Below are positions 51,538-60,089 of a stretch of DNA of 64,000 bases, piece by piece (position 1 is the first letter of the stretch; each line of letters begins with the position of its first letter). This DNA is from JBJHBP01 sp050485685. GTDB lineage: Bacteria; Pseudomonadota; Gammaproteobacteria; Steroidobacterales; Rariloculaceae. Under the pieces are notes generated by a model that saw only the letters and a program-made list of their open reading frames with translations, was not told the origin of the DNA and did no database searches. The stretch covers positions 1-64,000 of the forward strand of contig JBJHBW010000010.1 in the NCBI GenBank assembly GCA_050485685.1, in the 5' to 3' direction. A program made the translations under genes and the position numbers.

Positions 51538-52596
51538 ATGGCCGCGACCACCGCAGGCAGGGGCCTGCGCGGAATCTCAGGCGATACGGTCCGGCGGCTC
51601 GGCGGTCTGTTCTTCACGTGTCTCGTAGCGATCATGCTGGCCGCCTGTGGGCAGTCCGGCGATCGCACCGGGGGCGAGATCGAGCTGCCGTTGCCGGATT
51701 TCATCGTGCCCGGCCCGATTGCCGCGCTGCCGCAACCACAGCCTTTGGATCCGGCGCGTATTGCGCTGGGACGACAGCTTTTCAACGACGCCCGACTGTC
51801 GGCGGATGAGTCCGTATCCTGCGCAAGTTGCCACAATCTCGAACAGGGCGGCGCCGATCCGGGCCGAGTCTTCTCCGTGGGTGTTCATGGCCGCGAGGGA
51901 CGGATCAATACCCCCAGCGTTCTGAACGCCGCCTTTAATGGTGCGCAGTTCTGGGACGGACGTGCGCCTACCCTGGAAGAGCAGATCGCCCTGTCGCTGG
52001 CCGATCCGCTGGAGATGGATCAGAGCGCCGCGCACGGCGCACGGAAGCTGGCAGCGGATGTCGACCTGAATGCCGCGTTCCGCGGCGTGTATCGGGACGG
52101 TGTGACCGCCGAAAATGTCATCGACGCGCTTGCCTATTACGTGCGTGCGCTGACGACGCCGGATGCGCCATTCGACCGCTATCTGCGTGGCGATCCGTCT
52201 GCAGTCGACGAAGACGTGATCGAAGGTTATGCGTTGTTTCAGACGCTGGGATGCATTTCCTGCCACCACGGCCGTAACGTCGGCGGCAATCTGTTTCAGC
52301 GCATGGGTGTAATGGACGATTACTTCGCGGCCGTGGGTGAACGAAGTGTCGCGGATCGCGGCCGTTACAACGTTACGGGCCGGGAACGTGACCGACACGT
52401 GTTCAAGGTGCCCAGTCTGCGCAATGTCGCTGAGCGACCGCCATACTTTCATGACGGCTCTGCCCGGACGCTGCAGGAAGCGGTGCAGACCATGGTGCGT
52501 TACCAGCTCGGAAGACCGGCTTCGGATGAGGACATTGAACTGATAGTGGCCTTTCTGCGTTCCCTTTCCGGCGAACTGCCCGAGATTGTCAGGTGA
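51538..52596 (+). CDS. Di-heme cytochrome c peroxidase-family lipoprotein
   Basis: 352 residues. The signal ends in a lipobox (MLAAC), so it is probably lipid-anchored in the periplasm. Heme sites are CASCHNL and CISCHHG. Conserved parts are NTPSVLNAAFNGAQFWDGRA and KVPSLRNVAERPPYFHDG. The family reduces hydrogen peroxide with electrons from cytochrome c, although MauG-like relatives oxidise proteins. GGAGG lies seven bases before the ATG. Its stop overlaps the start of the histidine kinase gene (GTGA). Confidence 0.9.
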   Translation: MAATTAGRGLRGISGDTVRRLGGLFFTCLVAIMLAACGQSGDRTGGEIELPLPDFIVPGPIAALPQPQPLDPARIALGRQLFNDARLSADESVSCASCHNLEQGGADPGRVFSVGVHGREGRINTPSVLNAAFNGAQFWDGRAPTLEEQIALSLADPLEMDQSAAHGARKLAADVDLNAAFRGVYRDGVTAENVIDALAYYVRALTTPDAPFDRYLRGDPSAVDEDVIEGYALFQTLGCISCHHGRNVGGNLFQRMGVMDDYFAAVGERSVADRGRYNVTGRERDRHVFKVPSLRNVAERPPYFHDGSARTLQEAVQTMVRYQLGRPASDEDIELIVAFLRSLSGELPEIVR

Positions 52597-54407
52597 GCGA
52601 GCAGACACGTGACAACGGCCTGCACCTGCCGGTGGCCCTGGGTGTCGCGTTGCTGGTGCTGATGTTCTTCCTGCTCTATATGGCCGGCAAAACGGGACAG
52701 CGTGAGTTCGATCAGGCACAGTCGCGTCTGGATGCAGTGCAGATCTACAACCTGCGTCTGGATGCGGCCCTGTTTCCACTTCTGTTCGAAGTTCAGATCA
52801 CCTACGACGAGCTGACCGATCTTCAGGCTGAACTGCGTGCCGCGACGCAACGCTATGCGCGTCATGTGCGTAGCGAACAGGGTGACGAGCTGGTCGAGTT
52901 GGTCGAGCAGAAGAATGCATTGATCGATGACTTCAAGACCGAGCAGTCTGTACAACGAAATTCCAGGGCTATCGCCGAACAGATGCTGGTGACGCTGCAG
53001 GATCGGTTGCTGTCACCGGGCAGTGATGCGATGCAGCGGGTGATGGCAGTGGAGAGGGCGTTGCTGGAGTATCTGACGCAGCGCGACGAACCGGCAACGC
53101 AGCGACTGGTGCAGGTGCTGCAGGAGGCACGCGAGGATCTGGTGGAGCTTGCCGGTGTGACGGAGTGGGAGGTGCTGTACGCGCACGGGATGACGCTGGC
53201 CACCTCGTCGGCACGCCTGATGGACACCCTGCAGCAGGTCTGGCTGGTACCGCTGCCACAGGCACTGCGCGACAACACCGAACAGCTGGCTGGAGAGCTG
53301 GCACAGGCAGCCAGTGCAGCGACTGGCTATCGCCGAGCACTTTTCGGAGTTGCGGTGCTGCTGCTGGCCTTCAGCGCATGGAAAGCGGTTGAGGTGCGCC
53401 GTTATATGGCCATGCTGCGGGCTACCAATGAGTCTCTGGAAGCGCGAGTGGAGCGGCGTACGCGAGCGATCGAGCGCGCCAATGCCGCCCTCAGGGATGA
53501 GATTACACAGCGACAGGAAGTCGAGTTGCAGCTGCGTCTTGCACAGAAGCTTGAGGCTATCGGTCAACTTGCGGCAGGCATTGCACACGAGATCAATACG
53601 CCTGCCCAGTATGTCAGTGACAATGTCAGTTTCTTTACATCGGCCTGGCAGGATCTGGATCCATTGCTGGAAGATTACCGCGCGCTGCGTGCTGGAGGGA
53701 GCGTTGACTCAGAGAAGGCAGCACTTCTCTGGGAGCAGGCCGATGTGGATTACCTGCGCGACGAGATGCCGGCGGCGCTGGAGCAGGCTCGGGCCGGATT
53801 ACGGCAGATTGCCGACATCGTGCTGGCCATCAAGAGCTTTTCCCATCCCGGTTCCGGCGCGCGGCAGGCACTGGATCTGAACAAGGCCGTCGAGAACGTG
53901 GTTCTGGTCGCTCGCAACGAGTGGAAGTATGTGGCTGAGCTGACGCTGGACCTCGATCCGGGTATGTCACCGGTGATCTGCGATGCATCTTCCGTGAACC
54001 AGGCGATTCTGAACCTCATCGTCAATGCCGCGCAGGCCATAAGCGAAGCTCGCGATCGTGGCGATCACGTGGACAGGAGCGATCACGGCGGGTTCGGTCA
54101 TATTGTGGTTTCATCGCGCCGGGAAGGCGGCTTCGCAGTGATTTGTGTGCAGGACGACGGGCCGGGAGTGCCGGAAGAGATTCGTGACAGAGTATTCGAC
54201 CCATTCTTTACCACCAAGGAAGTGGGTAAGGGCACCGGGCAGGGACTGACCATCGCGCACAGGGTGGCAACTGAACACGAAGGCTGGTTGAGACTTGACA
54301 GCACAGCAGAGGAGCGCGGTGCCAGATTCTGCCTGGCCCTGCCGCTGTCATCTGCTGCCGTTGCGGAGGAGGTCGACGATGTCCGTCATGCATCCGCGAC
54401 TGCATGA
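52593..54407 (+). CDS. Sensor histidine kinase with DAHL-like periplasmic sensor
   Basis: 604 residues. The first helix is at residues 15-32 (LGVALLVLMFFLLYMAG). A long helical periplasmic region (to about 245) has the character of a DAHL domain, and a second helix lies near 253. A coiled linker, HisKA with His332 (GIAHEINTPAQY) and an ATPase domain (LIVNAAQAI, DDGPGVPEEI, GTGQGLTIA) follow. The start is GTG overlapping the peroxidase stop. The stop overlaps the HDOD regulator start (ATGA). It is likely to phosphorylate that regulator. Confidence 0.88.
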   Translation: MSEQTRDNGLHLPVALGVALLVLMFFLLYMAGKTGQREFDQAQSRLDAVQIYNLRLDAALFPLLFEVQITYDELTDLQAELRAATQRYARHVRSEQGDELVELVEQKNALIDDFKTEQSVQRNSRAIAEQMLVTLQDRLLSPGSDAMQRVMAVERALLEYLTQRDEPATQRLVQVLQEAREDLVELAGVTEWEVLYAHGMTLATSSARLMDTLQQVWLVPLPQALRDNTEQLAGELAQAASAATGYRRALFGVAVLLLAFSAWKAVEVRRYMAMLRATNESLEARVERRTRAIERANAALRDEITQRQEVELQLRLAQKLEAIGQLAAGIAHEINTPAQYVSDNVSFFTSAWQDLDPLLEDYRALRAGGSVDSEKAALLWEQADVDYLRDEMPAALEQARAGLRQIADIVLAIKSFSHPGSGARQALDLNKAVENVVLVARNEWKYVAELTLDLDPGMSPVICDASSVNQAILNLIVNAAQAISEARDRGDHVDRSDHGGFGHIVVSSRREGGFAVICVQDDGPGVPEEIRDRVFDPFFTTKEVGKGTGQGLTIAHRVATEHEGWLRLDSTAEERGARFCLALPLSSAAVAEEVDDVRHASATA

Positions 54408-55618
54408 ACAGTCGGCTCGCACGCACGCCTGACGCAATGGTTGCCACTGAAGCCACCCGCGACTATCACTGCGCGTGGACAGTGCTCTTCGTCGATGATG
54501 AGCGGCCAGTGCTGGACGGGTTACGCCGCATGCTGCGGCCTTTGCGTCATCGCTGGAACATGGAGTTCTGCTCCGACGCGCGTGCGGCGGCAAAGCGGGT
54601 AGAGCCGGGGGACATCGATGCGCTGGTAACTGACATGCGCATGCCGCGGATGAATGGCGTTGAGCTGCTGCACGCGGTTCGGGCGCACAGTCCTCGGACA
54701 TTGAGATTCGTACTATCCGGGCATGCCGACCGCGGTGCCGCGATCAGATCTGTCGGGCTCGCGCATCAGTTTCTGGCCAAACCCTGCGAACCGGCGACGC
54801 TGATAACGGCACTGTGTCGCGGCCAGGAAGCGTTCCGACAGCTCGGGGAACCGGAACTGGCGGTTTCCCTGGCGGGTCTGCCGGCCCTGGCAGGACATCA
54901 GGAAGCGGCTCGCGCGATCACGTCCGAAGCCCGACACGAATCCGAAGCGCTGGAACGGTTGGCGCTGGCTGTAGAGGCCGACGTGGCGATGACTACGCGA
55001 GTCCTGCAACTTGTCAGTTCATCTTTCTTTGGTGTCGGTCGTACGGTGTCATCGGTGGGTGAAGCGGTGACTGCGCTGGGCAGCGAGGTCATGAGCGTGC
55101 TCGCCCGGTCACCTGACGCGTTGGCCGGCGACTTGCCGTCGGAAAGTGCTCCTGAGGTGTTTGCCCTTGGCCGGCATGCTTTGCGGGTCTCGCGGGTGGC
55201 TGCAAGGTTTGCAGTCCTGCTGGGTTGCGACGCGGCAGCGCAGAGCACTGCCCGACTAGCCGGAATGTTGCACGACACGGGCCGTCTGGCACTGCTCGGG
55301 GTGGCACCGGAACTGAAGGCGAATCTTTCGCAGGGTCACACCGGCCATGTGCAGCTCGGGGCCGGCCTGCTGGCTTTGTGGGGATTGCCTGCTACGATAG
55401 TCGATACCGTTGGCTTTCAGAGCGGCCCCTGGAATGCGGACGGTAGTGCTCAGGCGTCGGCAGCTGCCGTGCATATTGCCGATGTGCTGGTGCATGAACT
55501 CGATGGCGAACCTGTGTGCAGGCCGGGCTTCGATGAAAGCGGGCTCTTTGCGAGCGGTTTTCGCGCATCGCGGCAGGAGCTGCTTGATGAGGCTGCAGGG
55601 GTTCTGGGCGACGGGTAG
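54404..55618 (+). CDS. Response regulator with HDOD output domain
   Basis: 404 residues: receiver (VLFVDDERPVLDG, Asp77 in LVTDMRMPRMNG, FLAKPCEP) followed by an HDOD domain (LALAVEADVAMTTRVLQLVSSSFFG, then RLAGMLHDTGRLALLG). HDOD domains are non-catalytic relatives of HD phosphodiesterases and usually mediate signalling interactions. Translation is coupled to the kinase gene (ATGA). A stand-alone regulator gene follows after 35 bp. Confidence 0.89.
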   Translation: MNSRLARTPDAMVATEATRDYHCAWTVLFVDDERPVLDGLRRMLRPLRHRWNMEFCSDARAAAKRVEPGDIDALVTDMRMPRMNGVELLHAVRAHSPRTLRFVLSGHADRGAAIRSVGLAHQFLAKPCEPATLITALCRGQEAFRQLGEPELAVSLAGLPALAGHQEAARAITSEARHESEALERLALAVEADVAMTTRVLQLVSSSFFGVGRTVSSVGEAVTALGSEVMSVLARSPDALAGDLPSESAPEVFALGRHALRVSRVAARFAVLLGCDAAAQSTARLAGMLHDTGRLALLGVAPELKANLSQGHTGHVQLGAGLLALWGLPATIVDTVGFQSGPWNADGSAQASAAAVHIADVLVHELDGEPVCRPGFDESGLFASGFRASRQELLDEAAGVLGDG

Positions 55619-55653
55619 CGTGACTGCGCCCGCCTGGCCATGGATGGTGGGAG

Positions 55654-56064
55654 ATGAAAGAGCAAGCCGCTGACCAGCGTGCGACCCTGCTGATCGTGGA
55701 TGACGAACCGCAGGTTTGCGACACGTTGCGGCGCGTGCTGCGCCGTGACGGATTCCATGTGCTGACAGCGAACAGTGCGGCTGACGCGCTCGCAACCCTT
55801 GAGAACAATGCGGTGGACGTGATCATCAGTGATCAGCGTATGCCGCGCGAATCGGGCGTGTCGCTGTTGGGCAAGGTGCGTGAACGATGGCCCGGGGTAA
55901 TCCGGTTTCTGCTCAGTGGTGCCGCAGACGCTGAGGAGGTGGACCGCGCAGTGGCGGAAGGCACCGTGCAACTGTTTCTTTCCAAGCCCGTGCCAGGCAG
56001 CGAACTGCGCCGCCATCTGGTCGCGGCGCTGGGATCACGGAGCGCAACCGATCCGTCTCGCTGA
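55654..56064 (+). CDS. Single-domain response regulator
   Basis: 136 residues, one receiver domain: LLIVDDEPQVCDTLR, phosphoacceptor Asp60 in VIISDQRMPRESGVSLL, and lysine in LFLSKPVPGSEL. It has no output domain. GGGAG is close to the ATG. It follows the kinase and REC-HDOD genes and is probably a shuttle or sink for their phosphates, by inference. Confidence 0.88.
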   Translation: MKEQAADQRATLLIVDDEPQVCDTLRRVLRRDGFHVLTANSAADALATLENNAVDVIISDQRMPRESGVSLLGKVRERWPGVIRFLLSGAADAEEVDRAVAEGTVQLFLSKPVPGSELRRHLVAALGSRSATDPSR

Positions 56065-56109
56065 ACCTGCCTCTTGTGTTCGCTGTGCAAGGCGCCAATA
56101 TAGCCTGCA

Positions 56110-57672
56110 ATGAACAGCCAGACATTCCCCGACGACATCCCGTTGCTGCTGGCAGTGCTGCCGAGACCGATGAAACGCCTGCTCGAGCATCAGGACCACA
56201 GCGTTCTGCTCGAGATCGTGATGGATCTCGGTCGTATTCCCGAAGCGCGAAGCATGCAAGGAGTGATGACGCTTGGGGAGCAACCTGTGACCCGTGCGGA
56301 TCTCGACCATGTGGTACACGCGGTGGGGGAGTTCGGAGACGATAACCGGGCCGGAATAGAAAACACGCTGCATCGCATCTCCGCAATTCGCAACCGCAGG
56401 GGCGAGGTCACTGGCCTGACCCTGCGTGTGGGCAGGGCGATTTCAGGCACCATAGATGCAATACGCGATCTGATCGAGAGCGGACGCAGCCTGCTGCTGC
56501 TCGGACGCCCGGGCGTGGGCAAGACCACCCGTCTCAGGGAGACTGCGCGCCTGCTGGCAGATGAACTCGGCAAGCGGGTCATCGTGATCGATACGTCGAA
56601 TGAGATCGGCGGCGACGGCGATATACCGCATCCCGCGATCGGTCGTGCCAGACGCATGCAGGTGCGCCGTACCAGCCATCAGCACGCCGTGATGATCGAG
56701 GCGGTGGAAAATCACATGCCTGAAGTCATCGTGGTGGACGAGATTGGCACAGAGGCGGAAACGCTGGCGGCCCGCACTATCGCCGAACGCGGTGTGCAGC
56801 TGATAGGTACTGCGCATGGGGTAACGCTGGAGAATCTTGTCTTGAATCCCACGCTTTCCGATCTGGTCGGTGGTGTACAGACCGTGGTGCTCGGCGACGA
56901 TGAAGCACGCATGCGCGGCACGCAGAAGACGGTCACGGAACGCAGGACTTCGCCGACCTTCGATGCAGTGGTCGAGATTGTCGACTATGACCGGCTGGTT
57001 GTTCACCAGGACACAGCCGCGGCAGTGGACAGGATTCTGCGTGGTCGGCCGGCCGCGGGTCTCGAACACGCCTCCCGCGGTGAGCAGACGACATTGCCCC
57101 CGGGGCCGCAGGTCATGCAGGTTTCGCGTACTGCCGTCGCCGATTATGACCACAGCTTTCCCGATGCGCGGGTGGCTGCTGATCAACCGCCAGCGCGTCT
57201 TTATCCATACGGCGTCAGCCGTGATCAACTGGAGCGCGTGATACGCGAGTTGCGGCTGGATGTGCGCACCGTGATGCGGCCGGAGCGGGCGGATGCGGTC
57301 ATTGCCTTGCGCAGCCGTGCGGAGGATGGACGGCTCAGACGGGTTCTGGCCGAGACCGGGCTGCCACTTCATCTGGTGCGAAAGAATACCGCCGCGCAGC
57401 TGCGGCGCGTGCTCCAGGATATTTTCGCGATCCTGCCGGGCAGTACTCGTAATGATGTCGAAGCGGCGCTGCATGAAGCGCGCAGCGGCGTTGCCAGGGC
57501 CCGCAACGAGGGCATAGAAGTAGCGCTGTCCCCACGGTCGGCGCGTCTGCGAAGGCTGCAGCATCGCGTTGTCATTCGCGAACACATGGTCGCCGAAAGT
57601 CGCGGACGTGAGCCGGGCAGACACCTGGTCATCTATCCCGGCGATGAAGAGTTCTCCGGCCAGGGCGCCTGA
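56110..57672 (+). CDS. SpoIIIAA/Ycf45-like AAA ATPase with R3H domain
   Basis: 520 residues. The Walker A motif is GRPGVGKTT at about residues 132-140, with Walker B in PEVIVVDEIGTEAE. An AAA-type lid follows (RGVQLIGTAHG, DEARMRGTQK). The C-terminus includes RRLQHRVVIREHMVAESRGR plus EPGRHLVIYP, a typical R3H nucleic-acid-binding motif. The same architecture is known from cyanobacterial and plastid Ycf45 proteins. The function is unknown. The ATG at 56110 begins 46 bp after the preceding response-regulator stop. The 2OG oxygenase gene overlaps its end by 29 bp. Confidence 0.87.
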   Translation: MNSQTFPDDIPLLLAVLPRPMKRLLEHQDHSVLLEIVMDLGRIPEARSMQGVMTLGEQPVTRADLDHVVHAVGEFGDDNRAGIENTLHRISAIRNRRGEVTGLTLRVGRAISGTIDAIRDLIESGRSLLLLGRPGVGKTTRLRETARLLADELGKRVIVIDTSNEIGGDGDIPHPAIGRARRMQVRRTSHQHAVMIEAVENHMPEVIVVDEIGTEAETLAARTIAERGVQLIGTAHGVTLENLVLNPTLSDLVGGVQTVVLGDDEARMRGTQKTVTERRTSPTFDAVVEIVDYDRLVVHQDTAAAVDRILRGRPAAGLEHASRGEQTTLPPGPQVMQVSRTAVADYDHSFPDARVAADQPPARLYPYGVSRDQLERVIRELRLDVRTVMRPERADAVIALRSRAEDGRLRRVLAETGLPLHLVRKNTAAQLRRVLQDIFAILPGSTRNDVEAALHEARSGVARARNEGIEVALSPRSARLRRLQHRVVIREHMVAESRGREPGRHLVIYPGDEEFSGQGA

Positions 57673-58699
57673 GCCGGGCGCCTGCCTTAACCCTGTGCTT
57701 CCGGAACTCGACATCGCGCCTTTCCTTCGGGCGCCCGGCAGTCCCGAGGCCATGCACTTCGTGACCGCGTTGCGCGAAGCCTGTCATGGTCCCGGGTTCT
57801 GCTATCTGCGCGGACACGGCGTCGCCGGGCAGCTGGAACGGGACCTTTTTTCCGTGGCGGCAGAGTTTTTCGCGTTGCCCCAGGCCGACCGTGAAGCACT
57901 GGCGATAGATCGGTCTCCACATTTTCGTGGCTATACACGGCTCGGTGATGAACTGACTCGCGGCACGCCGGATTGGCGCGAGCAGCTGGATCTGGGTGCG
58001 GAGGAGCCCGCGCTGGCCGTCGCACCCGGTGATCCGCCGTGGAGACGTCTGCGCGGGCCGAACCAGTGGCCACACGGACTCCCGTCCCTGAAGCCGGCGG
58101 CACTGGCATGGATGACTGCGATGCAGGGCCTGGGCTCCGCGGTATTGCGGGCATTGGCAGTGGGTCTGGAACTTGCGCCCGACTATTTCCAGCGCTATTA
58201 CACACCGCGCGGCGATCCGCATCTGAAAATCATGCGTTATCCGCCGCAACCGAGCGCGGACCGCAGCGATCAGGGTGTAGGCTGGCATCACGATTCCGGC
58301 TTGTTGTCGTTCGTGCTGCAGGATGACGCGGGTGGTCTGGAAGTGCGTGCGGCCGATGATGTCATCGCCGCATTACCGAGGCCCGGGACCTATGTCATGA
58401 ACCTCGGTGAAATGCTGCAGGTAGCTACCGCCGGCTATCTGCGCGCAACGCCACACCGGGTCAGAAGCCCGTCCGCGGCAAAGGCGCGTCTTTCGGTCGC
58501 GTGGTTTCACCATCCGCGACTGGAAAGCGTGTTTGAACCGATCACGCTGCCGCACTCACTGCGCGCACAGGCGCGCGGGAGCGACAACGCCGATCCTGAT
58601 GATCCGGTGTTTCGGCGGTTCGGAGAGAATTACCTGAAGATCCGGTTGCGGTCGCATCCGGATGTGGCAAGACGCCACTATGCTGACTTGATCGGCTGA
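57644..58699 (+). CDS. Isopenicillin-N-synthase-family 2-oxoglutarate/Fe(II) oxygenase
   Basis: 351 residues. The N-terminal DIOX region includes CHGPGFCYLRGHGV. Iron ligands His215 and Asp217 (GWHHDSGLLSF) and a distal His in ATPHRVRSP follow, with the RxS motif in ARLSVAWF for 2-oxoglutarate. It is cytoplasmic and would hydroxylate or desaturate a small molecule. The ATG at 57644 lies inside the end of the R3H ATPase gene. No ribosome binding site is visible, so translation may be coupled. Confidence 0.87.
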   Translation: MKSSPARAPEPGACLNPVLPELDIAPFLRAPGSPEAMHFVTALREACHGPGFCYLRGHGVAGQLERDLFSVAAEFFALPQADREALAIDRSPHFRGYTRLGDELTRGTPDWREQLDLGAEEPALAVAPGDPPWRRLRGPNQWPHGLPSLKPAALAWMTAMQGLGSAVLRALAVGLELAPDYFQRYYTPRGDPHLKIMRYPPQPSADRSDQGVGWHHDSGLLSFVLQDDAGGLEVRAADDVIAALPRPGTYVMNLGEMLQVATAGYLRATPHRVRSPSAAKARLSVAWFHHPRLESVFEPITLPHSLRAQARGSDNADPDDPVFRRFGENYLKIRLRSHPDVARRHYADLIG

Positions 58700-58773
58700 A
58701 AACGTCTGGCGACGTCTTGAATCGATGCCTTGTGCCTGCACTGACTGTCGACGTGACAGGGCAGGGAGAGGTC

Positions 58774-58807
58774 AGGTCGACCGGCGGCCATAGCTGCCGG
58801 TCGACCT
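58774..58807. terminator. Inverted repeat downstream of the cold-shock gene
   Basis: AGGTCGACCGGC (58774-58785) and GCCGGTCGACCT (58796-58807) form a perfect 12-bp stem around a 10-nt loop, between the convergent oxygenase and cold-shock genes. There is no T-run, so it may act as a Rho-assisted or bidirectional transcript end. Confidence 0.55.
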
Positions 58808-58822
58808 TCCGAAAAACCGCGA

Positions 58823-59026
58823 TCAGGCGGCCTTAAGGTTTCCGGCTGCGGGGCGACCGCGTTCGGTAAGCACCTCGAACTCTACACGCTGACCTTCGTT
58901 CAGCGTGCCGAGACCGGCGCGTTCCACGGCGCTGATGTGCACGAATACGTCGTTTCCGCCGTCTTCAGGTGCAATGAAGCCGAAGCCCTTGGTGGTATTG
59001 AAAAATTTTACAGTTCCTGTAGCCAT
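58823..59026 (-). CDS. Cold-shock-domain protein (CspA family)
   Basis: 67 residues, one CSD: TGTVKFFNTTKGFGFI (RNP1) and DVFVHISAVE (RNP2). It binds single-stranded RNA or DNA and melts structures. GGAGGG lies a few bases before the ATG at 59026. It is a single gene, with a hairpin after the stop. Confidence 0.94.
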   Translation of the reverse strand: MATGTVKFFNTTKGFGFIAPEDGGNDVFVHISAVERAGLGTLNEGQRVEFEVLTERGRPAAGNLKAA

Positions 59027-59218
59027 GTCTGGCCCTCCGGATAGATATTTATCGCGCACAATCGGACGCGAAGGACGAACAACCTTATCGTATGGATGTC
59101 TTGAGTCGCGCGTCCGGAGCCGGACGGGTAGCTAAGAGGCAGGCCAAAACGTAGATCGCGGGGGCATCCTGCGCCTATTCATCCTGAAATGCAAGTGCGC
59201 AGGGTCCTGCGAAGCGGT

Positions 59219-59458
59219 TCAGGGGTTGTCAGGGTCGGCAGGTCCGGCGAATACCCAGATGCCGTGGTCACAGCGAAGCAACGCGGTTCCGCTCTTGACG
59301 ATGGCGCCGTCTTCAAATGTCGCGGCGTTGAAATAGCACACCGGACCGTCGTCGACCATCTCCCTGAGGGTATCCACGTCCTCGTCATCGTCGCGCAGAA
59401 TCGGGGAGTTGCGCAGTTCCGGATCCTGGGCGCCGACTTCGGTTGGTTTGGAACTCAT
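59219..59458 (-). CDS. Small protein of unknown function downstream of a YbhB-like gene
   Basis: 79 residues, acidic (ILRDDDEDVDTLREMVDDG in the N-terminal half, pattern CYFNAATFEDG then LLRCDHGIWVF). No signal peptide or membrane helix. GAGGAG lies about nine bases before the ATG, and the gene begins five bases after the YbhB-like stop, so the two form an operon. No family is recognised. Confidence 0.65.
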   Translation of the reverse strand: MSSKPTEVGAQDPELRNSPILRDDDEDVDTLREMVDDGPVCYFNAATFEDGAIVKSGTALLRCDHGIWVFAGPADPDNP

Positions 59459-59463
59459 GCTGG

Positions 59464-60021
59464 TTACTCCTCGCCGCGGAATCTGCCGACATAGGCAGCC
59501 TTGGCCACGACCTTGCCGCGCATGGCCTCCAGAAGTTCCGCCCTGCCCGCCGTTTCAGGAAGGTCCAGGTTTTCCGACAGCGCGTAAAGTTCGAACACAT
59601 ATTTGTGATAGCGCGGGCCTGCCGGTGCACCGGGACCGAAGTAACTGTTCTGACCCGCGATGTTGCGGCCCTGCACGGCACCATCAGGGAGACCGCCTTC
59701 CGGAATGCCGCCTGCCGAAGCCGGGATGTTCCAGACTAGCCAGTGCAGCACGTCATCGGGATTACCGCCGATAGCGACTTCTATGTCATGGAAAATGATG
59801 GCGTAACTGACCGCGTCTTCCGGGGCGTTGAGAAAACGGAAGCCCGGCTGTACGTTACCGCCGCGGGCCGTGTAGCGGGCCGGAACGATTCCTCCATCCT
59901 CGAAGGCATCCGTCTCCATATACAGTTGTGGCAGCTGGAACTGCTGTGCCAGAAGCTGCGGCGCCGCCAGCATCGCAGTCATCGCAATGATTGCACCGGT
60001 GTACAGAATCCTGTTGATCAT
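59464..60021 (-). CDS. Exported YbhB/YbcL (PEBP) family protein
   Basis: 185 residues with a signal peptide (AIIAMTAMLAAPQLLAQQ). The PEBP core is visible: HDIEVAIGGNPDDVLHWLVWNIPASAGG and the later GPRYHKYVFELYALSENLDL. PEBP-like proteins bind phospholipid or other small ligands, and their bacterial role is unclear. Stop and start are adjacent to the 79-residue gene downstream. Confidence 0.87.
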   Translation of the reverse strand: MINRILYTGAIIAMTAMLAAPQLLAQQFQLPQLYMETDAFEDGGIVPARYTARGGNVQPGFRFLNAPEDAVSYAIIFHDIEVAIGGNPDDVLHWLVWNIPASAGGIPEGGLPDGAVQGRNIAGQNSYFGPGAPAGPRYHKYVFELYALSENLDLPETAGRAELLEAMRGKVVAKAAYVGRFRGEE

Positions 60022-60089
60022 GCTGATGTTTCCCTGAGGGTTGTCGTCGACTGTGGCATGAGTATAACGCCATGCAGGCGTTCAGAGGT

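Noticed and set aside
56443..57753. Long minus-strand frame opposite the R3H ATPase
   Set aside because: No motif, whereas the plus strand has Walker A/B and R3H motifs.
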